Assembly: GCA_000444245.1 (NCBI GenBank)
Contig: ATSW01004408.1
Location: 1 to 20,901, forward strand
DNA length: 20,901 nt
From: Botryllus schlosseri
Lineage: Eukaryota; Chordata; Ascidiacea; Stolidobranchia; Styelidae
Direction: 5' to 3'
Shown here piece by piece: positions 1 through 12,300 of the stretch (its first letter is position 1; each line of letters opens with the position of its first letter). Under the pieces are notes generated by a model that had not been told where the DNA came from, did no database searches, and saw only the letters and a program-made list of their open reading frames with translations. A program made the translations under genes and the position numbers.

Positions 1-226
1 TCATGAAGCGGGTGAAATTTACCTGTTTTTGAGAATTCTTCTCCAGTTTTGCTTGTCTCAAATTTCTGAAAAAGTGTCCTCTCTTTTCATTTCCGAAAAA
101 TGGTAAGCCTAATTTATAGCCTACTAGAAGATAGCCTAAGTGACCGTCCGAAATGGTGAATACCGCTGCCGAGTAGATGTAAATAATTTAAAATGCTCTA
201 GTCAATCTTATTTTTAATCTTAATAG
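1..226. other. 5' flank or intron before the first recognised exon
   Basis: No exon could be supported here. The missing signal-peptide exon should lie here or further upstream. One frame (2-103) is open and has a hydrophobic run (YLFLRILLQFCLSQI) ending at a good donor, gtaagc at 104. However, joining it to the next exon in the required phase makes a TGA, and it has no Met. It is therefore not called. Confidence 0.3.
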
Positions 227-381
227 ATATGCGGCGTATGTTCCCACAAATATACGACCTGGAGTTCCGTATTCGATTGAAGTCGAAATCCTGCCTTCTC
301 TTCAAGGCTCCGTTAGCGTGACCGCAAGACTGGCGTCTGCAATGGGATTTGAATCAACGCATACGAAGGAGATCATGACGG
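227..381 (+). CDS. Exon 1 (visible): MG1 domain start
   Basis: The acceptor is ttaatag ending at 226. The exon enters with the last base of a codon and leaves with one base. It encodes YAAYVPTNIRPGVPYSIEVE and then about 30 residues ending HTKEIMTG. This is the opening strand pattern of the first macroglobulin domain (human CD109 has APGIIRPGGNVTIGVEL). Reading runs open through the 63-bp intron that follows, so retention of that intron would keep frame. Confidence 0.88.
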
Positions 382-3300
382 GTATATTATATTTTGGTAA
401 AAGTGTGATTCTATTTACTATATGGTTTCTTGTTTCTTTTATAGGTCAATCGACATGTATCCAGTTCGATGCGGTAAACGTAGGCCAATATTGTAACAAT
501 AATATCAGATATGTTGAGAAACCCTGGAAATTCCTGGTTTGTGTGAACACGATGCGTAATATCACGACACTAATTTCACGCCAATGTAGGTTGATATTGT
601 TTGTATAGGTTTATTTTAGTCTCGTTTATCGGAATAAACCAGACCACACGTGGAATTGTTTGGGATTTTGGTAACATTGAAATTGCAATTTCAAAAAGAG
701 TTGTATAATTATATGCCGTAATTGTTCAAATACTGTCGAGAAAACATTAGAGCATGATTCTTCAGGAAGACTTGCACTAGATTTAGCTGATGTAAATACA
801 ATATGGGATGGTGGGAATTGGAACACACGAAATCGTCGACGGTTAAATGGTTATAGCAGGTACACTGTAGTGGAATGGATGTTTTGTTGATGATGACCGC
901 CGGCTATAACTATGGTGCATGACCATGTAGTCCTGATCAAGGATATTCGTTGGTCCGCTGAAGACAGGGTTTAGAAACGTTTTTCGTGAAAGAGGCCATA
1001 TTGATCCTATATTTTCAATTGGAATACTTTAGGATCCAACACGTTTCAAATAAAGTTTCGTGACTTTATGGCTAAAAACATTTAAAAAAAATTTAATAAC
1101 ATGTTTTAAACAATGGCCCTGTTTTAAACATGTATTTAAAATTGATGTTTGTTATCAATATCACCCAACATACTACCCTACACTTTACGTAACAGATACC
1201 ACAGGAGTACACTGGAACAACCGATTTTCGGGTGTCGGTAGTTGGGAGAAATTCAACTTCGGGAAATGTTTTATTCGATGCTTCCTCAGAGAAACTCAAT
1301 TATCACAAAAAATCTGTCTCCATTTTTATCCAGACCGACAAAGCTATTTACAAACCAGGACAAACTAGTAAGTCTTATATAAAATGAACTCGAAGCCCGC
1401 ACCCATCTTCTGATAGATATTGCAGTAAAACGACGGCTATGGACACCGAGGAACATTGCGCAACCAAAGAAAATCCCATAGCGTCGATAACTTATTGACT
1501 GACAACAGTACTTTACAATTGTATTCGATTTAGTAGTTGCATCAGGACGCTGTACATAAGTCAGGACAAATAGCTGTAAATAGCTTATTATCTCTTGGAA
1601 AATAAATCACTGAACTTGTATTCGGCAATGAAATAAATTATCTTGGGGTGCAAACGACCTTCGTTTTTATAAGCCCCGTATACCATGATTTTAATAATTA
1701 AATATTATTAATAATACCGATAGATGCCTACGAGTTCCCAATAGTCTTTAAATTTGAGTACCAAGACACGACTTATTCATGCTTACATACATAATCGAAT
1801 ATACAGTAATGTATGAATGATCGAATGCCCTAGTCCGACTGTGATCCTGTATTTTCTTATGGTACTTTGTTCGGATCCGACTTCGGCCAAAAATAACAAC
1901 AAAACATACTGGCAATATTCGCCCTGGCTCATGCTAAATCCGCATTAAAAAATCCGATTCAGCTCCGGGCAAGACTACAAAAAAAATCTGGTAGTAAACC
2001 AGTCCGTGGATTATTGATAATGCCCCCCTCACTAGTATATGGTAATGCTGATGCATGTCTATTGTCATGTGAATTCTATTGCAATATGTTTTGATTCTGT
2101 TAGATATCCATCCTTATAACAATTAGGCCTATTCTACCTTCAGTGAAAAACACGACGGGTATATTTATGATTATCCTTCTACGCACCTGTTTAAATGGAA
2201 TTGATCAACACTGTGAAATCGAAGAATAAGAACCGTATTTTTCAGTGAAATTTCGAGCTGTCGTCACAAAACCAGACCTTCTACCTTTCGTCGGCCATGC
2301 GAATTTCAGATTGGTCGATCCTAAAGGAAATATCGTGATGAGAGAACGTAACGCAACGCTCAATCGTGGGGTTCATGGTTCTAAGTTCCAGCTCAATAGA
2401 TACTCCACTCGAGGAGAGTGGAAATTAAGCTATGAAGTTCATGTACGTGAAATCTCCCATTGGTGTTTTCTGTCTCGCTGATATCATCATGCTATCGCAG
2501 GGTTACGAAGACTTTATCACGGTATCTATTGAGGAATACGTTTTACCCAAGTTCAGCATCGAAATCAAAACAGATCAATCGTTCTTACATCAAGGGTCGA
2601 CTGCTCTGACTGGGAAAGTGAAAGCTATGTATGTATGAATTCAATCTAAATGGAACTGATTTCGTAGATAATGAGAACAGTAGTTGCTGGGTAATCTCGC
2701 ATGATGGTTGCAGGGTCAACATATTTCAATATTACTTGGATGTGACTTAAATCATGTGTATGTGACACGTCTTAATTAAAAGGCAATATTGACTTTAAGT
2801 ACTAATTCTTGATTCGACATCACGTGTTAATGAAGTGGTGTTCAATGTATATATATAGGATGTCATGACTTAGATTTAATAACATATATAGATCATTTCA
2901 TCGCAGCTTTTCATATGAGTTGGCTATGATTACGTTACTGTGTTGTTGGATCAAAAAGTCCAGCTTAGTTTACTATCACAATTTATCATCGAATTCAGGT
3001 ATACGTACGGGCAACCTGTCAAAGGATCTGGTTATGTAGAAATCTCCACACTGCGCCAAGACGAAAAATCGACTCGTCCAAACGGAATACGCATTGACTT
3101 CATTGTAAGCATTTGTGTTCTGTCTGCGTATCAACCTCGACGCATCAGACTAAATCACCATCTTATTAGGAATTCGCTAGAGAAGAAAACTTCGTCATTG
3201 ATGTCAAAGATATAATCACAACTTTGGGTTGGAACCCACAGCAATCNGGCTCAATTTTAAGCATTTTCGCTGCAGTGACCGAGCAACACTCTGGACAAAG

Positions 3301-6300
3301 CTTTAACGGTAAAGTACAGTGGTAGAGCACAGCTGATACATTTTATATTCCTCATCACTTGATGGCACTCGAATATCAAGCACAGAGGTACGAATAGTAT
3401 TGATATATAATACCTCGAATCAAAAAATTGCACACATTACGCACTGGTGAAATCCACATCTTTTCAATATTGGTAGCAATCAAAGTATCATGAAAATTAC
3501 GTAACTGTTTTTGTACGATTTTTGATGTTAAGTCACGTAATAAACCATATCGAAAACAGAGAGAATCATCGCTACGTTTATAGGATCAATTTTTTCCGTG
3601 ATATTGGTCATTATTACGAATTAGGACCAGGCAGTCAGACGTATTTCATTATATGCTAGGGTTACCATCTTCCGGAATCGGGAAAGGAGGTTGCTTTTTT
3701 CAAACCATAAAGGTTAGATTACTGGAATTGAAAACAGCTGATTTTAAAATATTATGACCCGCTCGAACGTCCGCATTATATAGTCCTATTACCCGTCATT
3801 TATGGCGTTTTAAGTGAACCCGACCATTAGCCTAGCTGTCAAAGCTGTAAAGGAAGATGAATTTCAAAACATAAGGACATTTAGACTTCCTCGATTTTCG
3901 ATTTGCTGAAAAAGAAGGACTAATCCTACTATAGGAGAACGTATCACAACACTATTATATGCTGCAATTCAGAAGCCTGGAAAATGTAGCAGTAATCATC
4001 ATTTCAATGGGATCATCACTAGATTCCCTTTTAAACTTGCAACTCAGAAATGACAGAAAACAACCAGCTTTACTCATTTCAGATACTACAACTATGCGAC
4101 TGGAGCGACTAAAAATAAAGGCAGATAAGCTTTCAGCACCAGAATACGTCAAACCCGGTTTGCCATATTCGGCCTAAGTGAGAATTTACATGCTATGAAT
4201 ATATTCCGTGAGCCGGTGGTTCGCAAAGTTTTACCCGCGGCCCAAAAGTTGTTTTGTTGGTTGGCCGCATAATACCCAAAGTTGACATTCCTTTTATATA
4301 AAATTTCCGAAGGGAAAAGCAAGGAAACTATGTTGCCGCTTTTCAGCATGGCATAGACGTTACATGGGCATGCTAAGATATAGGAGCGACCGCAATCTAT
4401 ATAGGCCTAATTATATACAATCACAATCAAAACTGGGAAAAGCCGAATTTGTTTAATTCAAGCCTCTTTGGAACACAAGAAGCCATTTTAAAAGGGTGAT
4501 TTCTATCGACATTGCGTCTCACATCATACGGTCTTTATTATTGAACATTAAAAATTGTAAGGACGATTAAAATCGAACTATATGCTATTCCGATGGGGCA
4601 TGATGACGAACTTACTAACTACTTACTACGGCTAATACTGATGATAGTGGTAACCCGATAATATAGGCCTAACTTATGATGTGAGCAGAAGCTCGCGTAA
4701 ATATCACTGCGAACCATTGGCGTAAGCTATATGACATTATTTATTCCAGCCGTCAAAATTCTAAAGATACCTATATCACTGCATCTGTATCATAAAGAAC
4801 AGTGGTCCTCAAAATGGGGGTGCGCCCCATTTGCGAAACGCGGAAGCATCTAAGGGGGGCGCGTAGCCACCTGAGACAAATATTGTTTCTTGAACTCAAA
4901 ATGAATTTACTTACAAGTATCAATAACGACAATATTCCTAATTGGATTACGATTTTAAATGTCGTAATTGCGTCGCACCATCCATACACCCATGCTACAT
5001 TTTGACTGATACGGGACCTTGCACCGAATAAAAGATATATCTGTATTAAGAGTATCTGTTAGGTGATGCTGTTATGATCTGTCTGTCAAACGCCCGTGCA
5101 GAGTGCGCGGAAAAGCACAAAGATATAGATAGAGAAATGCCCTATTTCATTGGCGCATATTGTGCCTTTTGAATCTAAGAAACAAGGATTTAAATCGAAG
5201 TGACTTACAACTTGGGTTGCATTTAAAACTAAAATCAATTTAAAACAAACATGTTTAAAACAAGGCCCTCATTATAAAAAAAAACATTTTTTCGAGCCAT
5301 GACGTCACGAATATTCAAGTGTGACGTAATAGTGGATTAACATTAACAATTGAAAATATAGTGTAAAAATAGCTCCTCTGACGAAATATGTACTATTGCT
5401 GTTGAACAGACTAATTTGAGGGTTACAACCATCCCATATCGATATACGTCGGCTATATATCCGGTCGGAATTGTCCGTAGGCTCATACAACATGTTTTTC
5501 GTAAAGTATTTGCACAATTATAGCATAATTTTGTAACTAAAAAAAACATAAATTTTATTTTAAAGGCCTTTTTTAAAACACTGTTTAAAACATGTTTGTT
5601 TTTAAATGCAACCCTACTTACAACGTCGAAGTAGCCATTCCGATTATAATCTATTAGGACACACTTTGTAGAATGCCACTCTTAAGAAGCGCATTTATTG
5701 GCAGCCCAAAAAGTACTCAATAAAAAATTGTTCTGCTGCCGAACAACTGCGACCATTAGAGAAAATTTTTGTCCCTTGAAAAGGTTCCAAGTTTTAATGG
5801 CATGCGGCCCACGCCGTAGCTTTTTTATTTACCTTACGGTCAAATACGCTTCAGCAAAGTGCAAGTGGGGTAAAAGATGTGATTAGACACTAAAATCACT
5901 GAAATATATTTATGCTATACGTGCTACCATTGCGCATGGTTATTTTTGACAAGATATTTAGCTGAAAATATTTCCGCGCTGGCCGCTATTTACCTCCAGC
6001 TCATAATTATTGATCTGTGCATAGCGCCAATTTCATATTTGAGAAGTCGCTGAACACTCTGAACAGTCATAACCTTCCATGCCATCAAACTATGCGTTGG
6101 GATTGCGAACACTCTTGCTGCTCATTTTAGAGATGTTATGGTTTGTCGATAAGACGTGGGTCAAATTCCAATTGTCATCAAAGTGTGGGGGGTCTAATGA
6201 GTATGAACACCACTGATATAGAGGTTAAGACGTAAAACTCGATTTATCGGGAAATTTTCTGTTTTATTGGCTTGGTGTGTGTTCCAGGTTCCACTCGAAG

Positions 6301-9300
6301 TCAAAATTCTAAGGAAAGTCCTACATATCTCAGAACTAACAAATACTAATTCATCCTTATTAAATCCTAACTCATATTTTTGAAATTGAATTACATGGTG
6401 ACCGTATGTGTCATAGTGATATATGAGTCTATATGAGTCAATCGTCACTGTTCAGTGCTAATACTCGGCTTACAAGATGTTTGTATGTTGGCAACCATGA
6501 ATATTTAAATAATATCGATCAATATGGAAACATTGTAAACCTTTTATTTGCTTATAGGTGCAAGTATCGCAAAAAGACAGCAGCTCGCTATCCATTGATG
6601 AATTGAGGACAACTCGAGTCCAGATCGAAATGAGCTACTCGTGAGTATTTAATGCAGTAATTACTAACCTTTCTGAAGGGCGGTTACCTAATTATATTTG
6701 GATGATTTCTTGGAAGCACTATTGAAAATTTTGACGGTCACATAATCACCAAATCGTATGCATGTCAAATTGGAGTAGGTTGCACCCTTATTGCCAGAAG
6801 GCAGATCGTCCATTTACTGACATTCCACTGAGTGCGTGTTTGATAAAAGTTATTGATAGATGATACTGATAGATTACTTTAGAGTAAAATAGCAAGATAT
6901 AGTAAAAAATATAAAAGAAAATTTTAGGTGACACCTTTGATCTTACCTATAAAAACGAATTTTATATCAAGTGAATTGCCTGCGTTCCTAAAAATAAGTC
7001 ACCGTTACCACGTCTTCTTTAGATTCAATCTGTATTGGAATTTCGAAAACCGGAAGCCATCTCCGCCAGTACGCAGCTACGATGTCGCCGTTGATGATGA
7101 TGGTTTGGTCGTATTTACTATCGCAAACATATCTGGTAGCTGGGACCGCGTCCACTTTACTGTAAGTCGTTGATTTTTCAAGTTGAGCGGAGCCCGGAAA
7201 TTGAGTTGCCTTCTCATCAAGCTAATTTCGCAATCATCGTGTTCTTTCATTCTATAGGTCAAGATCCTCACAGCAGAAGGCCAATATGAAAAAATGACAG
7301 AATGGTATGCGGATCGTTTCCAATCCTTTACAAATGTTTACCTGCAAGCGATGACAAGCGAAGTCGCATACTCAGTGGGCGACATCGCTGTCCTTACTAT
7401 AACGACAACCCAAATACCGGAATTTTCGGGTTACCGAATTACGGTGCGTAATGGGCTAATTCAAAGGCAAATATAACATTGTGTTTCAAGCCACTCTCGC
7501 ACAATGCGACTCATGTTCTCAGATGCTGTCGCAAGGAAGGCTTATACAGAGTGAAAATTACACACCATCCGAATACAACTCCACCGGTCTCTATCACTCG
7601 TTCGAACACCGATTCACTCTCGACTCCCGGCACGTTCCCACAGTTCATATTGTTTTGTCTTTCGTCACGGGTTACAGAGAATTAGTCGCGGATGCTGTGA
7701 TAATGAATGTAAACGCAGTATTGAAGAACCAGGTAATGTGGTGCATCCATGCACGCTACACATACCTTAGTGAAAAAAGTGACCACTTGTCAGGAGTATT
7801 AAGGCACGAAAACATCGGCAGTTAATTGACAGTTGTATACTGAGCTTCGTTCAACTGGTGATGATAATATAGCTGATTGGACTAATCCCCACCATCTATC
7901 AGCGCTTCAAAAGGCATGCCCGAAGCAGTTTACGTGGCATGCGTATACTATCATTTTCAGCACCCTGTATGCATTAATAATATTATACCGTAACTTCGTA
8001 CCTTGCAATGTGCATATTTGGGTTGGCTGAGATCATTTGTCATCGTATAAATTGAAAGATATATAACTAAGATACCCTAATGCCTGCGTATCGAAGGCAT
8101 TAATTTTGATAGCGTATAGTTGAGTCCTCGCCGCTGTCGATATAGGAAAGACTTTGTGTGTAACCCTTATCTAGAATTCACCAGCCACCCTATAAACATA
8201 GATTCAAATGGAAACCAAATTGATGAAGCTGGAAGTAACAGTGTACTTTTAAAAAGAAAGCAAGAAACACCAATAACAATGCGTGGTAGTATCGTGATAT
8301 CTTTTTTCCAGGTCGTCATGACTTTAAGCAAGCAGAAAACCGACGCCGGTATGCCAGTCAGCATTACTGTTTCAGCTGATCGTGGCTCGTATGTTGGTGT
8401 TCGCGCGATTGATCAAAGCATTCGCCTTCTCAAGTCTGGAAATGACATCACGAAAGATGGAGTGAGTCTATTCTAATTTGCGTTTTCACAATATTCAAAT
8501 CTCCTCATTATATTCCCTAAGAACGTAGTAGTCGTGTGTTCAAGCTCTTCTGAAAGGATTTTACAGCTTTGAATGCGTCGTATATATTTTGTCGTTTTAT
8601 CAAGATTCTGGAAGAGATTAACCAATATGGTGTCACTGATGATAATTCTCAAGAATCCGTATCGAGGATAAGAGTTGGAGAGAGGTGGGGGGTCCTATCC
8701 GTTAAGGCAGGTGATGCGGGCGAAATTTTCGAGGTGAATAATTATTTGCAGTAGGGTATGGCGTCTGGTGATCTTTCAACTTGATTTGTAGAATTCTGGA
8801 CTTTTTGTTCTCGCTGATGCCGATGTCTTCGTATCTTTACCAGAAAGTAAATATATATTCTAGGTGTTTCTCGGTATAGGTAATTATTCTGTTATTGTTA
8901 TTAATTTCTTTTAACTATAGACATGAATAGCCTATGTGTATAGGTCACACGTTTGCTTCAATATCATCAATGGGCTGCTGTTGTACTTTTTCAGTAATAC
9001 CTCTGGTAATGGATAGTCCTGGAATGAATCGGGGGCAAAATGGTGTTGGATCGCCTAATTCTCGAAACACTTTATCAACGGCGAAACACGCGACGCGAAG
9101 TTTCTTCCCTGAGTCATGGATATGGGCTGATGGCATTGTTCGGTAAGCTAAATACCGGGACGATTTTAGTAGAGACAAGAGCAGTGGATCTTAACCTTGT
9201 TTCCTCCAGCGATACTTTTCATAATAAAAAAATAAGGACTGTAGTAAAAACAATGGGCAAGAGGTAGGTTAAAGTCCGGACGGGCTTTTCGATTTGGGAC

Positions 9301-12300
9301 TTTATTATTGCGAATATGTCGCGCTTGAATACCGCCCGCGCATTATGGGCTACTCGACTAGACGATAATTCTATGCGCTATATATTCGGATTAAATCAAG
9401 GTTGCTATAATACCAGCGGGTACGGGCTCAAACCATCTGGTTCGATTGCATCTTACACATTTCGAATTCGCCAATGCGATTGGCAATACGGGAAAGTTAA
9501 TTGTAGTGGGGTTTGTTTTAATTGCGTTGTGTGACTAGTAAATCAACTGAGCATGTGGCAGTGATCCCATATTATATAAGGTTAATGTGAGGTTTGGGGT
9601 CACAACACCAAACGATATCATCCTTTATGATACGATGAAGAAATATTCAAACGAATTAATTGTAAAACTCTAAAACACAAGTAATTAAATATTGGAACAA
9701 TAAATCTATACACTCCTCAGTTATCATTGCAAATGAACATTCGACAAAATCTGTCAAATCTCGAAATTTTTCGTCGCTAAATATATACATCGACGATGTT
9801 TGAATCGTCTTTCCATGGATGAAATGATTTATTTTAAATCATATAAAACGAATTAAGCGTACTTATAGAGCGCCAAATCCCCATTAAACACTTACGTCAC
9901 GGTAGGCTATAGCTCGGCCTATTTTCCGCAAAATGTTTCGGATTAAGCAATGTATCCTGCAGCGCACAGTGTGTCGAAATAGAAAAGGTACAGTACCACT
10001 GGTGAGAGTGGTAGCCCTTTGTACATTAAAGAGGCCTTGACGCCTTCTGTCTTACATGATTACCTAAATATATTTGTGCCTACTACACCATCAACTGCTA
10101 CTACAATTTTCTTCAGCATACCGCCCCTGAGCCCAGTGTCACCCCTTATCGCCCCCTGAGCGTTCTCTCTCCTTCAAAATCTAAATCTGCCCGTTAAGAA
10201 CCAATGTACGAGACGTAAGACCAGCAGGTACAATAATTGCTTGGCATTAAACTGCATCACGCACAGTTCGGATTAAACTTGGCGATACAAAGTTTTTTCC
10301 AATACATCAAGTCCGTTCTTTTTCGTTGCAGTGATAACGGATCCGTTACCTTCAATTACAATACGCCGGACACGATAACCACGTGGGAGTTGAGCAGTTT
10401 CGCTATATCTGAAACTGGTGGCTTGGGAGTAACAGCGGCCAATTCAAAGGTGATGCAGTTAGGGTTGCATTTAAAACACTTTGTTTAAAACATATTTTCA
10501 ACGGTGTTTTAAACAAATGCCTTTTGAAAAAAAACTTGTGTTTTTTTATCAAACGTTGTCTAATTATGCCATAATCGTGTAAATACGACCGAAAAACCAT
10601 GTAGTATGAGGCTACAGAAGATTTTCACCCAAAATAGTCGACCTATACGATGTGGGGTAGCTGGAAAACTCGAAATCGTCGTCGGTTTAACAGTTTTTGC
10701 ACGTAGATATAGATCATTGGTACGGAATGGCTGTTCTGATCAGGATGACCGACGACCGTAAAAATGCTGCATAACGATGTAGACCTGGTTAAAGATATTT
10801 TTGGTCAGTGACAGTGACAGTGATCGGAAGCCCTTTTCGTCGAAGGAGCCATATTTACCCTACATTTTCAATTGTCAATGTCAATCCACTGTTACGTCAC
10901 TGTTAAATATTCGTGACGTCATGGCAAAAACAATATTTTTTAAAAATTAACGGCCTTGTTTATAACATATTTGTTTCAAATTGATTTTTGTTTTTAATGC
11001 AACCCAAGATGCAGTAAGTCAGATATATATGCATAACTATACAGTTGCTTGCTATGTATAAAAAAAACCTTCGTATATGTTATTACTTAACAAACTATGC
11101 TGTGTATAAAGCCAGTGGCGATGGTACCTGGTGCCACTTGCTTCGAACCTATATCACCATTGCTTTCTATTTTCTTATGCAATTCTAGATTACTGTCTCT
11201 CGAAAGTTTTTCGTTTCCCTCAATCTGCCATCTAGCATCGTTCGCGGTGAAATTCTCAATATGAAGACTACTGTGTTCAATTACTTCGAACAGGAGATCG
11301 ATGTGAGTGCTTGGGAAATGTAGCGATCTGCGTTGATAAGTAGAAAGTTCATGCGGAAAATTGGTCAAAGAAGTAGGCTACAACAACAATAAATCCATTT
11401 TATGTCACGAGTTATCGTCGAAATTTTAGGCGACACTGGAAATCATTGCAAATGACTGGTTCGATTTTATGATTCCTCCTGGAGTGTCAAGAGATGAAGC
11501 TGGACCGACTAGGACTGTCCGTATCCCAAGACAAGAATCCATCACAGTTGTATTCCCAATTAAATTCAAAAAAGTCGGAAAATCTGAAATATCTGTTAGA
11601 GTTATGTCACAATTAGCCGGCGATGCCGTGAAGAGGACGCTACTGGTCAAGGTAAGAGATATATGATTATTAACGTGTATCCAAGATGATTATTCACTTA
11701 CGTTTTCAAAATAGTTGAATGTTGCAAGAGACAAGTGTATGTTGCCCAAAAACTATGCACATATATACAACAGGTGTGTCAAACATACGGCCCGGCAGAC
11801 GATTTCATCCGACCCGCGAAGCAATTCTGAGTAAATTGAAAATGTGTGTATTTTGGAGCACATTACTAAGCAATGAATATTATGTTCATTGGCCACATTG
11901 AAACTGCCCGTCGGTGGTGTTTGTGGTTTCCCTCTAGTCGCCATTAGGTGCTAGCATTGGCATCCAATTCCGAGAAAGCAAATAAGTGCATACGGAGTTT
12001 TACGGAAAATGGACCCAACACAGAAGCGAAACCGCTATATGCAGGTTACATGAAGAATATAATAGTTACACGGGCAACCGCACATATAATTCAAAAGGTC
12101 TCTGGTCCCTTGAGAAACCCTTTGATATGAATGAATGAATGAATGAAGCAAATTACAACGCCCGCGTTACAATTAAATCTCGTGTATTCTTCACAACACA
12201 TGCCCAGGGTTGACCCTAGTATACCACTAAAACAAAGGGGACAGGGAAATATACCACCTAATATCATCGATATAGCGACAATTTTAGTGGTTTATAACTG

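Noticed and set aside
2-103. Open frame with hydrophobic run YLFLRILLQFCLSQI and donor gtaagc, a possible signal-peptide exon
   Set aside because: No Met in the window, and joining to exon 1 in the required phase makes a TGA.
2120-4672. Repeated taggcct(a) words (near 2124, 4402, 4662)
   Set aside because: Short palindromic words without larger shared context; no evidence of function.
5698-5886. 62-codon open frame in intron 8
   Set aside because: No recognisable domain, lies in transposon-like debris, no support for a separate gene.
8120-8311. Open reading upstream of exon 13 in the same frame
   Set aside because: The translation has no family similarity and a strong acceptor (tttttccag) precedes the matching part.
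11087-11368. 93-codon minus-strand open frame
   Set aside because: It is the reverse shadow of exon 18, which matches CD109 on the plus strand.
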